From the NCBI GenBank assembly GCA_016720595.1, contig JADKKI010000078.1, positions 62,001 to 126,000 of the forward strand: a stretch of DNA of 64,000 nt. Direction: 5' to 3'. The stretch comes from Myxococcales bacterium. Lineage in GTDB: Bacteria; Myxococcota_A; Polyangia; Haliangiales; Haliangiaceae. Each line of letters begins with the position of its first letter. The stretch's first letter is position 1. Below, one piece after another: positions 39,786 through 52,578 of this stretch. Below the pieces are notes generated by a model. The model was not told the DNA's origin and ran no database searches. It worked only from the letters and a program-made list of their open reading frames with translations. The translations under genes were made by a program, and so were the position numbers.

Positions 39786-39798
39786 AGGGAAGAAGACC

Positions 39799-40287
39799 AT
39801 GCCGCGTAAAGGTGAAGTTCCCAAGCGTAAGGTCCTCCCGGATCCGAAGTACACGGATGCCGCGACGGACGTCCGCCGCCGCCTGACCCAGTTCGTCAAC
39901 GTCGTCATGCGCGATGGCAAGAAGGCCGTCGCCGAGGGCATCGTCTACAAGGCGTTCGACATGGTCGCCGAGCGGGCCAAGGACGATCCGTTGAAGGTGT
40001 GGGAGCGCGCGATGACGAACGTCCGCCCGCGCGTCGAGGTCAAGAGCCGCCGCGTCGGTGGCTCCACCTACCAGGTGCCCGTCGATGTCCGCCCGGACCG
40101 CTCGATGGCGCTCGGGATGCGCTGGCTGGTCGAGTTCGCTCGCGCCCGCAACGAGAAGACGATGATGGATCGCCTCGCGAACGAGATCGTCGACGCCGCG
40201 CAGAACCGTGGCAACGCGGTCAAGAAGCGCGAGGACGTCCACAAGATGGCCGAGGCGAACCGCGCCTTCGCTCACTACCGCTGGTAA
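39799..40287 (+). CDS. rpsG: 30S ribosomal protein S7
   Basis: S7 starts assembly of the 30S head and contacts E-site tRNA. The 162-aa product is slightly longer than the usual 156. Family stretches '[20 protein letters not shown]' and '[17 protein letters not shown]' are present. In E. coli S7 represses its own operon; a stem-loop follows the gene here (40321). Confidence 0.97.
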   Translation: MPRKGEVPKRKVLPDPKYTDAATDVRRRLTQFVNVVMRDGKKAVAEGIVYKAFDMVAERAKDDPLKVWERAMTNVRPRVEVKSRRVGGSTYQVPVDVRPDRSMALGMRWLVEFARARNEKTMMDRLANEIVDAAQNRGNAVKKREDVHKMAEANRAFAHYRW

Positions 40288-40320
40288 TCGCGAACCACTG
40301 ATCCTCGAGAGGGTCCGGCA

Positions 40321-40346
40321 GGTGGGACGACGAGTCCCAAACCACC
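40321..40346 (+). promoter_or_regulatory. Stem-loop between rpsG and fusA
   Basis: In the 71-base rpsG-fusA gap, gggac (40324-40328) pairs with gtccc (40334-40338) around loop gacga, and ggtgg (40321) can pair further with ccacc (40342). It lies just before the fusA start. It could be a translational control or processing site; no family match can be shown by eye. Confidence 0.35.
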
Positions 40347-40358
40347 AGGCTCACGACC

Positions 40359-42473
40359 ATGACGCAAAAGCCCGTCGATACGCGCGCGGTCCCTTTGGAC
40401 CGGACCCGAAACATCGGGATCATGGCGCACGTCGACGCAGGCAAGACGACGACCACCGAGCGGATCCTGTTCTACTCGGGTGTGACGTCGCGGATCGGAG
40501 AAGTCGACCAGGGGTCGACGGTCACCGATTGGATGCAGCAGGAGCAGGAGCGCGGGATCTCGATCACCGCCGCTGCGACGACGTTTGGCTGGAACCAGCA
40601 CGTCGTCAACCTGATCGACACCCCGGGCCACGTCGACTTCACGATGGAGGTCGAGCGCTCGCTCCGCGTGCTCGATGGCGCGATCGCCGTGTTCTGCGCG
40701 GTGGCCGGCGTCGAGAGCCAGAGCGAGACCGTGTGGCGTCAGGCGGACCGCTACAAGGTCCCGCGGCTGGCGTTCATCAACAAGCTCGATCGTGATGGGG
40801 CCGATCCCGATCGCGTCGTCGCGGCGATCAAGGCGCGCCTCGGCGCACACCCGATCGTGATCCAGCTCGCCCTCGGCACGGGCGCCGCGTTCGGTGGCGT
40901 GATCGACCTGATCGCGATGCGCTCGAGGACGTGGGACACGGCCACGTTCGGCGCCACGTTCAAGGATGGCCCGATCCCGCACGCACAGATGCCGGCCGCG
41001 AGCCGCGCTCGCGAAGCGATGATCGAAGCGATCGCCGAGCTCGACGACGAGCTGATGGTGGCGTGGGTCGCTGGCCGCGAGCTGTCGGCCGAGGCGATCC
41101 GGACCGCCCTTCGTCGGATCACCCTCTCGAACCGCGGCGTCCCCACGCTGGTGGGCTCTGCGTTCAAGAACCAGGGCATCCACAACCTGCTCGATGCCGT
41201 GATCGATTTCCTCCCGTCGCCGAATGACTTCGTCGAGGTCCGCGGTCGCGATGTCGCCGATCCCGCGGGCGCGCCGACGATCATCCGCACGATCGGCGAC
41301 GATCAGCCCCTCGCTGCGCTGGCCTTCAAGGTCCAGAACGACGATCACGGCGGCCAGCTCACGTTCGTCCGCGTCTATGCCGGCTGCCTTCGCGTCGGCG
41401 ACGCCGTGCTCGACGCCACCAAGGGCCACCTCGAGCAGATCGGTCGGCTCGTGCGCATGTTCGCGAACCACCGCGAGGACATCCGTCAGGTCGAGGCCGG
41501 CATGATCGGCGCGGTGGTCTCGACCGCTGGCACCAGCAAGCTCGCCACCGGCGACACGCTGTGCGATCCACGGTTCCCGCTGCTCCTCGATGCGATGACC
41601 GTCCCGAACGCGGTGATGGGCGTCGCGCTCGAGCCCGAGACCGACGAGGACCACGCGAAGCTCGCGCACGCGCTCGAGCGCCTCGCGATCGAGGATCCGT
41701 CGTTCCACGTGCGGACCGATGCAGACTCCGGCCAGATCGTGATCTCGGGGATGGGCGAGCTCCACCTCGAGATCGTGGTCGACCGGCTGCGCCGGGAGTA
41801 CGGGGTCAAGGCGCGAGTCGGGAACCCGCAGGTCGCCTATCGCGAGACCATCGGTCTGCGCGCCGAGGGCGAGAACCGGTTCGTGCGCCAGCTGGGGCCC
41901 CGCGGCGAGTACGGCCACGTCAAGCTCGTCGTCGAGCCGACGGACCGTGGCGGCGGGTACGTCTACGAGAATCGCGCACCCGCGGCCGACATCCCGCAGG
42001 AGCACGCGCCGGCCGTCGAGGCGGGAGTGACCGAGGCCGTGGAGCGTGGCGTCTTGAGTGGCCACCCCATGACCGATCTCCGTGTCCAGGTCGTCGGCGG
42101 CAGCTATCACCCCGTGGATTCGAACAATTTCGCCTTCAAGGTCGCGGGTTCCAAGGCCTTCGTGGCAGCCGCCAACAAGGCCTCTCCGACCCTCCTCGAG
42201 CCCGTCATGTCGCTCGAGGTCGTAACTCCCGATGAATACGTGGGAGAAGTGCTCGGCGATTTGCATGCCAGACGGGGAAAAGTCGCTGGAATTACCGCGC
42301 GTCCTGGTGTACAGACCGTCGCCTGTTTCGTCCCGATGGCCTCGATGTTCGGTTACGCTACTGATTTACGGTCGAAAACCAGAGGCCGCGCGACCCACTC
42401 GCTCGAACTTGACCACTACGCAGAAGTACCTCAGCAACTCCGCAACGACCTGAACCGCGTGTCGCGCCTCTGA
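40359..42473 (+). CDS. fusA: Elongation factor G
   Basis: EF-G is the GTPase that drives ribosome translocation. The 704-aa product has G1 '[15 protein letters not shown]', switch I '[13 protein letters not shown]' (Ser where most EF-Gs have Thr), G3 'DTPGHVDF' and G4 'NKLDRDGAD'. Domain III has '[19 protein letters not shown]' and domain IV '[18 protein letters not shown]'. It keeps the canonical place between rpsG and tuf. The last ~230 bases use codons (gta, gga, aga, tta, aaa) that are rare in the rest of the gene. Confidence 0.96.
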   Translation: MTQKPVDTRAVPLDRTRNIGIMAHVDAGKTTTTERILFYSGVTSRIGEVDQGSTVTDWMQQEQERGISITAAATTFGWNQHVVNLIDTPGHVDFTMEVERSLRVLDGAIAVFCAVAGVESQSETVWRQADRYKVPRLAFINKLDRDGADPDRVVAAIKARLGAHPIVIQLALGTGAAFGGVIDLIAMRSRTWDTATFGATFKDGPIPHAQMPAASRAREAMIEAIAELDDELMVAWVAGRELSAEAIRTALRRITLSNRGVPTLVGSAFKNQGIHNLLDAVIDFLPSPNDFVEVRGRDVADPAGAPTIIRTIGDDQPLAALAFKVQNDDHGGQLTFVRVYAGCLRVGDAVLDATKGHLEQIGRLVRMFANHREDIRQVEAGMIGAVVSTAGTSKLATGDTLCDPRFPLLLDAMTVPNAVMGVALEPETDEDHAKLAHALERLAIEDPSFHVRTDADSGQIVISGMGELHLEIVVDRLRREYGVKARVGNPQVAYRETIGLRAEGENRFVRQLGPRGEYGHVKLVVEPTDRGGGYVYENRAPAADIPQEHAPAVEAGVTEAVERGVLSGHPMTDLRVQVVGGSYHPVDSNNFAFKVAGSKAFVAAANKASPTLLEPVMSLEVVTPDEYVGEVLGDLHARRGKVAGITARPGVQTVACFVPMASMFGYATDLRSKTRGRATHSLELDHYAEVPQQLRNDLNRVSRL

Positions 42474-42484
42474 AGGAGAACGTC

Positions 42485-43705
<1,221 letters not shown>

Positions 43706-43716
43706 GAAATCATCCC

Positions 43717-44025
<309 letters not shown>

Positions 44026-44044
44026 GCGCGAATAGAGAACGATC

Positions 44045-44683
44045 ATGGCCAAGCTAGACGTCAAGAACATCAGCGGTAAGTCCGTCGGCTCGATCGAGCT
44101 CGACGACGCCGTGTTCGGTGCCGAGATCCACGAGCACCTCCTCTGGGAGGTCGTGAAGTGGCAGCTCGCGAAGCGCCGCGCCGGAACTGCCTCGACCAAG
44201 CGCCTCGGCGAGGTCCGCGGCTCCTCCAAGAAGGTGTGGAAGCAGAAGGGCACTGGCCAGGCGCGCCAGGGTAGCCGTCAGGCCCCGCACTTCGTCGGTG
44301 GCTCGTCGGTGTTCGGCCCCAAGCCGCGCAGCTACGAGTACAACATGCCGCGCAAGGCCAAGAAGATGGCGCTGCGCTCGGCGCTGTCGCTCCGCGCCGG
44401 CGAGTCGAAGATCATCGTCGTCGATTCGTTCGCCACGGACGGCAAGACCAAGAGCGTGGCCGCCACGCTCGCGACCCTCGGGACCGGCCCGAAGGCGCTG
44501 ATCGTCGATGCCAAGGACAACACGATGCTGGTGCGCGGCGCGAAGAACCTCGCGAAGTCGCAGTGGCTCGCGCCCGAGGGCGTCAACGTCTACGACATCC
44601 TCCGCCACGAGACCCTGGTCCTGACCAAGGCGGCGGTCGAGTCGATCACCACCGCTCTCAAGACGGAAGCGGAAAGCGAGTAG
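44045..44683 (+). CDS. rplD: 50S ribosomal protein L4
   Basis: L4 lines the peptide exit tunnel and in E. coli represses the S10 operon. The 212-aa product has the long rRNA-binding loop '[20 protein letters not shown]' and the globular part with '[20 protein letters not shown]' and '[20 protein letters not shown]'. It follows rpsJ directly, an unusual order because rplC is absent. Confidence 0.96.
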   Translation: MAKLDVKNISGKSVGSIELDDAVFGAEIHEHLLWEVVKWQLAKRRAGTASTKRLGEVRGSSKKVWKQKGTGQARQGSRQAPHFVGGSSVFGPKPRSYEYNMPRKAKKMALRSALSLRAGESKIIVVDSFATDGKTKSVAATLATLGTGPKALIVDAKDNTMLVRGAKNLAKSQWLAPEGVNVYDILRHETLVLTKAAVESITTALKTEAESE

Positions 44684-44685
44684 TC

Positions 44686-45015
44686 ATGCGTGACGCACAG
44701 TCGATCATCAAGCGTCCGCTCCTGACCGAGAAGTCGGCGCGCCTCCGGGAGACCGGTGGTGGCGCGTCTTCGAAGGCCGAGGGCGACGAGTACGCGCAGC
44801 AGGTCGTGTTCGAGGTCGCTCGCGATTCGAACAAGATCGAGATCAAGGCAGCTGTCCAGACCCTGTTCAAGGTCACGGTCACCGACGTCCGCACGCTCGT
44901 CGTGCGCGGCAAGGTGAAGCGCGTGGGCCGGTTCTCGGGTCAGCGTCCCGCCTGGAAGAAGGCGTTCGTGACGCTCAAGGCCGGCGACAACATCGAGTTC
45001 TTCGAGGGAGTCTGA
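44686..45015 (+). CDS. rplW: 50S ribosomal protein L23
   Basis: L23 sits at the tunnel exit and is the docking site for trigger factor and SRP. The 109-aa sequence starts at ATG 44686, two bases after the rplD stop. It shows '[16 protein letters not shown]', a Gly/Ser/Lys-rich insertion (about residues 22-36) longer than in E. coli, and '[20 protein letters not shown]'. Confidence 0.95.
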   Translation: MRDAQSIIKRPLLTEKSARLRETGGGASSKAEGDEYAQQVVFEVARDSNKIEIKAAVQTLFKVTVTDVRTLVVRGKVKRVGRFSGQRPAWKKAFVTLKAGDNIEFFEGV

Positions 45016-45016
45016 G

Positions 45017-45842
45017 ATGGCGATCAAGAAGTACAAGCCGACTTCGCCGGGTCGTCGCGGAATGTCCTCGCAGGACTTCGGCGAGATCACGAAGTCCGAG
45101 CCCGAGAAGAGCCTGCTCGCGCACAAGACCGCGACTGCCGGCCGCAACAATCACGGCCGCATCACCTCGCGGTTCCGCGGCGGTGGCCACAAGCAGCGCT
45201 ATCGCGTCGTCGACTTCAAGCGCAAGAAGACGGGCGTTCCCGCGGTCGTCGTCGCCATCGAGTACGATCCGAACCGCTCGGCGCGCATCGCGCTCCTGCA
45301 GTACAAGGACGGCGAGAAGGCGTACATCCTGGCTCCGGCCAAGCTGGTCGTTGGTGACGAGATCATCTCGGCCAACAGCGCGGACATCAAGCCGGGCAAC
45401 TCGCTGCCGCTGAAGCACATCCCGATCGGTACCGAGATCCACGCCGTCGAGCTCAAGCAGGGCCGCGGCGCGCAGATCGGTCGCTCGGCGGGGACCAAGG
45501 TCACGGCTGATGGCGAAGGAAGGCGATTGGGCCACGCTGCGCATGCCCTCGGGCGAGATGCGCTACGTCCACATCGACTGCCGCGCCACCATCGGCGTGG
45601 TCGGCAACCACGAGCACGCGAACATCCAGTGGGGCAAGGCAGGCCGCCGTCGTTGGAAGGGCATCCGCCCCCACAACCGTGGCGTGTCGATGAACCCCGT
45701 CGATCACCCCATGGGTGGCGGCGAAGGTCGCTCCTCGGGTGGTCGTCACCCGTGCACCCCGTGGGGCCAGAAGACCAAGGGCCTCAAGACCCGTCACAAC
45801 AAGCGGACCGAGCAGTTCATCATCCGCGGACGAAGCAAGTAA
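45017..45842 (+). CDS. rplB: 50S ribosomal protein L2 (one frameshift)
   Basis: L2 is needed for subunit joining and peptidyl transferase assembly. The frame runs cleanly from ATG 45017 ('[15 protein letters not shown]') to 'GRSAGTKVT', then shifts by one base near 45505, where an extra G in 'acggctg' is the simplest explanation. It continues with '[17 protein letters not shown]' and the conserved C-terminal '[13 protein letters not shown]' region that contains the catalytically implicated His. Corrected length is about 274 aa, normal. It begins one base after the rplW stop. Confidence 0.95.
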
Positions 45843-45855
45843 GGACCAAGTAGCT

Positions 45856-46131
45856 ATGCCGCGTTCATTGAAGAAGGGTCCGTTCGTCGAGAAGTATCTC
45901 GCGAAGAAGATCGTCGCTGCCCAGAAGGAGACCAACCAGAACAAGCGGGTGATCTCCACCTACTCGCGCCGTTCGATGGTCATCCCCGCCATGGTCGGTC
46001 TGACGTTCGCCGTGCACAACGGCCGCAAGTTCATGCCGGTGTTCATCACCGAGCAGATGGTCGGTCACAAGCTCGGCGAGTTCTCGCTCACCCGCACCTT
46101 CCACGGCCACACCGGCGAGCGGAAGAAGTAG
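45856..46131 (+). CDS. rpsS: 30S ribosomal protein S19
   Basis: S19 forms a complex with S13 in the 30S head. The 91-aa sequence from ATG 45856 has '[19 protein letters not shown]', '[20 protein letters not shown]' and '[19 protein letters not shown]', all family hallmarks. It lies 13 bases after rplB and 7 before rplV. Confidence 0.97.
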   Translation: MPRSLKKGPFVEKYLAKKIVAAQKETNQNKRVISTYSRRSMVIPAMVGLTFAVHNGRKFMPVFITEQMVGHKLGEFSLTRTFHGHTGERKK

Positions 46132-46138
46132 GTCTGCC

Positions 46139-46480
46139 ATGCAAGCTCGCGCACTCGTCCGTGGAATCACGATGTCGCCCCGCAAGATGCGGGTCGTCGC
46201 GAACCTCGTCCGTAACAAGACGGTGGAGCAGGCCGTGGGCCTCCTCGACCTGATGCCCAAGAAGGCCGCGGGGATCATCTCCAAGGCCATCAAGTCCGCG
46301 GCGGCGAACGCCGAGGACAAGTCCGGTGGCGACGCGTCCGTCGAGGATCTCCGCATCCTCACGATCGCCGTCGACGGCGGCACGATCGCCAAGCGCTGGA
46401 TGCCCCGCTCGATGGGCCGCGCCAACCGCATCAATCACCGCGCGAGCCACCTCACGGTGGTCGTCACGGACGAGAAGTAG
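46139..46480 (+). CDS. rplV: 50S ribosomal protein L22
   Basis: L22 contacts all domains of 23S rRNA and its beta-hairpin lines the exit tunnel. The 113-aa product has '[20 protein letters not shown]' and the hairpin '[20 protein letters not shown]', the region where macrolide-resistance changes occur in other species. Canonical position between rpsS and rpsC. Confidence 0.97.
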   Translation: MQARALVRGITMSPRKMRVVANLVRNKTVEQAVGLLDLMPKKAAGIISKAIKSAAANAEDKSGGDASVEDLRILTIAVDGGTIAKRWMPRSMGRANRINHRASHLTVVVTDEK

Positions 46481-46488
46481 GTAGGACC

Positions 46489-47169
46489 ATGGGTCAGAAA
46501 ACGCATCCGATTGGATTCCGTCTCGGCATCATCAAGACGTGGTCGTCTCGCTGGTACGAGGAGAAGAACTACGCGAAGTGGCTCCACGAGGACCTCAAGC
46601 TCAAGAGCTTCATCAAGAAGAAGCTCAACCACGCGGGCGTCTCGTTCATCGAGATCGAGCGCGCGGCCAACAAGGCCAAGATCAACATCCACACGGCTCG
46701 CCCGGGGATCGTGATCGGTAAGCGTGGCGCTGGCGTCGAGACCCTGAAGAAGGAAGTCCAGGCGCTCACCGAGAATGAAGTGTTCCTCAACATCATCGAG
46801 GTCCGGAAGGCCGAGACCAACGCCCAGCTCGTCGCCGAGAACATCGCGACGCAGCTCGAGCGCCGCATCGCCTTCCGCCGCGCCATGAAGAAGGCGACCC
46901 AGACCGCGATGAAGTTCGGCGCCAAGGGCATCAAGGTCGCGTCGAGCGGCCGCCTGGGCGGCGCCGAGATGTGCCGTCGCGAGTGGTACAAGGAGGGTCG
47001 CGTTCCCCTCCACACCCTGCGCGCCGACATCGAGTACGGCTTCACGGAGGCTCACACCACGTACGGCTCGATCGGCGTCAAGGCGTGGGTGTTCCACGGC
47101 GAGGTGCTCCCGGCGCCCCGCAAGGACCCGGCTGCCGCTCGCGTCACCCCCCCGCGCTCGGGCACCTAG
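46489..47169 (+). CDS. rpsC: 30S ribosomal protein S3
   Basis: S3 helps form the mRNA entry pore and has helicase activity there. The 226-aa product has the N-terminal '[20 protein letters not shown]', a type-II KH domain with '[18 protein letters not shown]', and the C-terminal domain '[20 protein letters not shown]'. Length is normal. Confidence 0.97.
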   Translation: MGQKTHPIGFRLGIIKTWSSRWYEEKNYAKWLHEDLKLKSFIKKKLNHAGVSFIEIERAANKAKINIHTARPGIVIGKRGAGVETLKKEVQALTENEVFLNIIEVRKAETNAQLVAENIATQLERRIAFRRAMKKATQTAMKFGAKGIKVASSGRLGGAEMCRREWYKEGRVPLHTLRADIEYGFTEAHTTYGSIGVKAWVFHGEVLPAPRKDPAAARVTPPRSGT

Positions 47170-47190
47170 TTTCGAGGCTGGAGATTTCTT

Positions 47191-47613
47191 ATGTCGATGC
47201 TCTCCCCAAAGCGCTCCAAGTTCCGCAAGTCCCACAAGGGACACCTCGCAGGTAATGCGAAGGGCGGCAACGAGGTCTCGTTCGGCGACTACGGCCTGCA
47301 GGTCACGTCGCCCGGCTGGATCACCTCTCGGCAGATCGAGGCCGCGCGTGTCGCGATCTCTCGCTCCGTCAAGAAGTTCGGCAAGATCCACGTCCGCGTG
47401 TTCCCCGACCACCCCGTGACGAAGAAGCCCGCCGAGACCCGCATGGGTACCGGTAAGGGCGGCGTCGAGGGCTGGATCGCCGTCGTCAAGCCGGGTCGCG
47501 TGATCTTCGAGGTCGAGGGCGTGTCGCTCGAGATCGCGAAGGAAGCCTTCCACCGCGCCCACCACAAGCTGTCGGTCAAGACCCAGCTCGTCTCTCGTGA
47601 GCCCGTCCTATGA
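47191..47613 (+). CDS. rplP: 50S ribosomal protein L16
   Basis: L16 positions tRNAs near the peptidyl transferase centre. The 140-aa product shows '[18 protein letters not shown]', '[15 protein letters not shown]' and '[20 protein letters not shown]'. Its stop overlaps the rpmC ATG by four bases (ATGA), so the genes are translationally coupled. Confidence 0.97.
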   Translation: MSMLSPKRSKFRKSHKGHLAGNAKGGNEVSFGDYGLQVTSPGWITSRQIEAARVAISRSVKKFGKIHVRVFPDHPVTKKPAETRMGTGKGGVEGWIAVVKPGRVIFEVEGVSLEIAKEAFHRAHHKLSVKTQLVSREPVL

Positions 47614-47921
47614 GCAAAGCAGCCCAGACCCTCGTGTCGTTCCGCGATCAGCCGGACGACGAGCTCCGCGCCCTCCTCGTCACCACCCGTGACGAGCTGT
47701 TCCGCCTGCACCTCGGCAAGCACACCAATCAGGTGACGTCGACGGCGCTGCTGCAGACCAAGCGCCGGCACATCGCCCAGATCCTGACGGTCCTCAACGG
47801 CCGCAAGCACGGTGTGGAGACCCAGGCCCAGAAGTCGGCGACGACCTCGGCGCCTGCAGCTGACGAAGCCGCTCCCGCCAAGAAGTCCGAGACCAAGAAG
47901 TCCAAGAAGGCGAAGTCATGA
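47610..47921 (+). CDS. rpmC: 50S ribosomal protein L29 with C-terminal extension
   Basis: L29 lies beside L23 at the tunnel exit. The first ~65 residues match the family ('[20 protein letters not shown]', '[20 protein letters not shown]'). The product is 103 aa, roughly 35-40 longer than usual, with an Ala/Glu/Lys-rich, probably disordered tail. It overlaps rplP before it and rpsQ after it by four bases each. Confidence 0.93.
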   Translation: MSKAAQTLVSFRDQPDDELRALLVTTRDELFRLHLGKHTNQVTSTALLQTKRRHIAQILTVLNGRKHGVETQAQKSATTSAPAADEAAPAKKSETKKSKKAKS

Positions 47922-48213
47922 GCCCCGAGTCCACCGATACCACCCCCGCCGACGAGCGTGGCAGCCGCCGCGTCATCGTGGGCAGCGTGACCTCCGCGAA
48001 CATGCAGAAGACGATCGTCGTGACCGTCGTCCGCCGTGTCCGCGATCGCCGCTTCCACAAGTTCCTGACGCGCCGTGTGAAGTATCACGTGCACGACGAG
48101 AACAACGTCTCCAAGGTCGGAGACCTCGTCGAGATCATCGAGTCGCGTCCGATGTCGCGCACCAAGCGCTGGCGTCTGCTCCGCACGATCTCCAAGGCCG
48201 TGGAGGGTGCGTC

Positions 48214-48217
<4 letters not shown>
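47918..48217 (+). CDS. rpsQ: 30S ribosomal protein S17
   Basis: S17 is a primary 16S rRNA-binding OB-fold protein. The 99-aa sequence has a short Ser/Thr/Pro N-terminal extension, then '[20 protein letters not shown]' and '[20 protein letters not shown]'. It overlaps rpmC by ATGA, and its stop lies within the rplN GTG start (GTGA). Confidence 0.96.
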
Positions 48218-48582
<365 letters not shown>

Positions 48583-48584
48583 TC

Positions 48585-48911
48585 ATGCGCGCAGCACACG
48601 TTCGTAAGGGCGATCTCGTCATCGTCATCGCAGGTGCCAGCAAGGGCAAGAAGGGCAAGATCCTTCGCGTCGTCGGCAACCGCGTGGTCGTCGAGAAGGT
48701 CGCGATGGTCAAGAAGCACTCCAAGGCGACGCAGGCCAGCCCGCAGGGCGGCATCATCGACAAGGAAGGCTCGATCCACATCTCCAACGTGCAGTTGTTC
48801 GACGACAAGTCGACCAAGGGCACGCGCACCAAGATCTCCAACGACGGCGACCAGAAGGTCCGCGTCGGCGTGAAGTCGGGCACGAAGTTCCCGACCGCTG
48901 GGATGAGCTGA
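48585..48911 (+). CDS. rplX: 50S ribosomal protein L24
   Basis: L24 is an assembly initiator for the 50S subunit. The 108-aa product shows a KOW motif '[20 protein letters not shown]' and '[20 protein letters not shown]'. Its ATG follows the rplN stop by two bases ('tagtcatg'). Confidence 0.97.
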   Translation: MRAAHVRKGDLVIVIAGASKGKKGKILRVVGNRVVVEKVAMVKKHSKATQASPQGGIIDKEGSIHISNVQLFDDKSTKGTRTKISNDGDQKVRVGVKSGTKFPTAGMS

Positions 48912-48913
48912 TC

Positions 48914-49663
<750 letters not shown>

Positions 49664-49666
49664 GTC

Positions 49667-49846
49667 ATGGCCAAGCTGGTTGATACGCTTCCCAAGAAGC
49701 AAAAGTTCAAGGTTCGCATCAAGAGCCGCTGCAAGCGCTGTGGCCGCTCGCGCGCATACCTCCGCAAGTTCGAGATGTGTCGTTGCTGCTTCCGGGAGCT
49801 CGCGCTCCGCGGCGACATCCCGGGCGTCATCAAGTCGAGCTGGTGA
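49667..49846 (+). CDS. rpsN: 30S ribosomal protein S14, zinc-binding type Z
   Basis: S14 completes the 30S head. The 59-aa product is of the short, zinc-containing type, with Cys pairs in '[20 protein letters not shown]' followed by '[20 protein letters not shown]'. The longer zinc-free form common in Gammaproteobacteria is not present here. It starts three bases after rplE ('taagtcatgg'). Confidence 0.96.
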   Translation: MAKLVDTLPKKQKFKVRIKSRCKRCGRSRAYLRKFEMCRCCFRELALRGDIPGVIKSSW

Positions 49847-49850
49847 ACAC

Positions 49851-50258
49851 ATGTCGATGACCGATCCAATCGCTGATTTCCTCGCGCGTATCCGAAACGG
49901 TATCCGCGCGCGCAAGCAACTCGTCGAGTGCCCTCGCTCGAACCTCAAGCAGCGGATCGCCGAGATCCTCGCCGCCGAAGGCTTCGTGCAGAACGTCACC
50001 TCGAGCGAAGACAACAAGCAGGGCATGCTCAAGCTCGTCCTGCGTTACGACGGCCGCGCCTCGGCGTCGGGCAACGCGATCACCGGCATGCGCCGGGTGT
50101 CGCGCCCGGGTCAGCGCGCGTACGTCCCCGCCACCAAGGTGCCGCGCGTCCGTAACGGGCTCGGCATCGCCATCCTCAGCACGTCGCAGGGCGTGATGAC
50201 GGACAAGGAAGCCCGGAACAAGGGCGTCGGCGGCGAAGTCCTCTGCGAGGTCTGGTGA
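49851..50258 (+). CDS. rpsH: 30S ribosomal protein S8
   Basis: S8 binds helix 21 of 16S rRNA and in E. coli represses the spc operon at rplE. The 135-aa product starts at ATG 49851 ('[20 protein letters not shown]'). Family features include '[20 protein letters not shown]' and '[20 protein letters not shown]'. Another ATG six bases on is an alternative start. Confidence 0.97.
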   Translation: MSMTDPIADFLARIRNGIRARKQLVECPRSNLKQRIAEILAAEGFVQNVTSSEDNKQGMLKLVLRYDGRASASGNAITGMRRVSRPGQRAYVPATKVPRVRNGLGIAILSTSQGVMTDKEARNKGVGGEVLCEVW

Positions 50259-50261
50259 GTC

Positions 50262-50813
50262 ATGTCGCGAATCGGACGTAAACCACTCGAGATCCCCAAG
50301 GGCGTCACCGTGTCCATCACGAAGGACACCGTGTCGACCAAGGGCCCCAAGGGCACGCTCAGCCTTGCCCGCCACAAGCTGATCGACATCAAGCAGGCCA
50401 AGGACGAGGACGGCAAGGACGTCGTCGTGTTCGAGCGCAAGGGGAACCTTGGGCCCGAGCGCGCCGCGCACGGCCTGATGCGCGCCCTGGTCGGCAACAT
50501 GCTGACCGGTGTGACCAAGGGCTTCGAGCGCCAGCTCGAGATCAACGGCGTCGGCTACAAGGCCGAGCTGAAGGGCCCGAAGCTCATCCTCTCGCTCGGG
50601 TACTCGCACCCGATCGAGTACGCGCTCCCCGAGGGGATCGCGGCCAAGGTCGACAAGAACATGCTGATCCTGTCGGGGATCGATCGCCAGGCGCTGGGCG
50701 CCGCGGCGTCGAACATCCGCAGCTTCCGCCCGCCGGAGCCCTACAAGGGCAAGGGCATCAAGTACATCGAAGAGACGATCACGCGGAAGGCCGGCAAGAC
50801 CGCCGGTAAGTAA
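50262..50813 (+). CDS. rplF: 50S ribosomal protein L6
   Basis: L6 lies near the factor-binding site beside the sarcin-ricin loop. The 183-aa product has the two repeated domains and the conserved '[18 protein letters not shown]' C-terminus. It starts three bases after rpsH ('tgagtcatg') and is followed by a 60-base gap to rplR. Confidence 0.97.
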   Translation: MSRIGRKPLEIPKGVTVSITKDTVSTKGPKGTLSLARHKLIDIKQAKDEDGKDVVVFERKGNLGPERAAHGLMRALVGNMLTGVTKGFERQLEINGVGYKAELKGPKLILSLGYSHPIEYALPEGIAAKVDKNMLILSGIDRQALGAAASNIRSFRPPEPYKGKGIKYIEETITRKAGKTAGK

Positions 50814-50873
50814 CGACTCGTACAGGTCGCTACCTACATTCGGTAGCAACGGCCTCGGGTCAGGAGAAAGCAC

Positions 50874-51254
50874 ATGTCTGGTCACGTCAAAGTCGCCACC
50901 CCCAAGCTCCGCAAGCGCCTCAAGCGCAAGTTCTCGATCCGGCTCCGGATCTCGGGTACCGCGGAGCGTCCTCGCCTGAGCGTGTTCCGCTCGGCGCGCT
51001 ACGTCTACGCGCAGGCGGTGGACGACACCACGGGTCGCGTCCTCGCTTCGGCGAGCGAGCTCGAGGAGGCGCTCAAGGCTGCCACCGCGGGCAAGCCCAA
51101 GAAGGAGCGTGCGCGCGCCATCGGCAAGGCGGTCGGCGAGCGCCTCAAGGCGACCGGCGTCACCTCGGTCGTGTTCGACCGCAACGGGTTCATCTTCCAC
51201 GGTCGCGTCAAGGAAGTCGCCGATGGCGCTCGTGACGCGGGCCTGCAGTTCTAA
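50874..51254 (+). CDS. rplR: 50S ribosomal protein L18
   Basis: L18 carries 5S rRNA together with L5. The 126-aa product shows '[20 protein letters not shown]', '[20 protein letters not shown]' and '[19 protein letters not shown]'. The ATG follows 'aggagaaagcac', one of the strongest ribosome binding sites in the operon. Confidence 0.97.
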   Translation: MSGHVKVATPKLRKRLKRKFSIRLRISGTAERPRLSVFRSARYVYAQAVDDTTGRVLASASELEEALKAATAGKPKKERARAIGKAVGERLKATGVTSVVFDRNGFIFHGRVKEVADGARDAGLQF

Positions 51255-51269
51255 AGGACGACACAGACC

Positions 51270-51788
<519 letters not shown>

Positions 51789-51807
51789 GCCGGACCGAGA
51801 TCATCCC

Positions 51808-51993
51808 ATGGCGATCAAGCTCAAGATTACCCAGGTGCGGAGCGGCGTCGGCCGCTCGGACCAGCAGAACCGGACCCTCCAGGGCCTCGGTCTCCGCGGT
51901 CCCCACAAGACGGTCACCCTCCAGGACACCCCCGCCATCCGCGGGATGATCCGCAAGGTCAGCCACCTCGTCACCGTCGAGTCCGCGGACTGA
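51808..51993 (+). CDS. rpmD: 50S ribosomal protein L30
   Basis: The 61-aa product from ATG 51808 matches L30: '[20 protein letters not shown]', '[20 protein letters not shown]'. The ATG is preceded by 'gagatcatccc', nearly the same context as rpsJ. A 98-base gap separates it from rplO. Confidence 0.96.
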   Translation: MAIKLKITQVRSGVGRSDQQNRTLQGLGLRGPHKTVTLQDTPAIRGMIRKVSHLVTVESAD

Positions 51994-52091
51994 GTGTCGA
52001 TTCTCCTGGCCTTATGGTCAGGTGAAGATCTACTCAGTTGCCCCAACGAAGTTTCCGCGCCAGATTGCACGGCGCGATCGGTAAAGCTCCC

Positions 52092-52568
52092 ATGTCTCAC
52101 GAAGATCACGACAAGATCAGCCTGCACAACCTCCACCCCAACCCGGGCGCAACCAAGGAAAAGAAGCGCCTTGGTCGTGGTCGCGGCTCGGGTAAGGGCA
52201 AGACCTCCGGTAAGGGCGTCAAGGGCCAGAAGGCTCGCCCGGGTCACCACGGCGCGCGGCTCGCGTTCGAGGGTGGTCAGATGCCGATGCCACGCCGGAT
52301 CCCGAAGCGCGGGTTCACCAACATGAACCGCGTCGAGGCGTTCCCGATCAACGTCTCGCTCCTCGAGACGGTGTTCGAGGCGGGTGCCACGGTCGACATC
52401 GACGTGCTCCGCGCCAAGGGCATCATCCCGAAGAAGGTCGACACCATCAAGATCCTCGGCGAGGGCGAGCTGACCAAGAAGCTCACCATCAAGGCACACC
52501 GCGCCTCCGCGACCGCGAAGGACAAGGTCGAGAAGGCGGGCGGATCGATCGAGATCCTCGCGGCGTAA
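52092..52568 (+). CDS. rplO: 50S ribosomal protein L15
   Basis: L15 is a late 50S assembly protein. Start ATG 52092 gives 158 aa with '[20 protein letters not shown]', the basic Gly-rich loop '[19 protein letters not shown]' and '[20 protein letters not shown]'. The 18 residues upstream in the same frame do not resemble L15. It is followed by secY after 10 bases. Confidence 0.97.
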   Translation: MSHEDHDKISLHNLHPNPGATKEKKRLGRGRGSGKGKTSGKGVKGQKARPGHHGARLAFEGGQMPMPRRIPKRGFTNMNRVEAFPINVSLLETVFEAGATVDIDVLRAKGIIPKKVDTIKILGEGELTKKLTIKAHRASATAKDKVEKAGGSIEILAA

Positions 52569-52578
52569 GGACCCCCTA

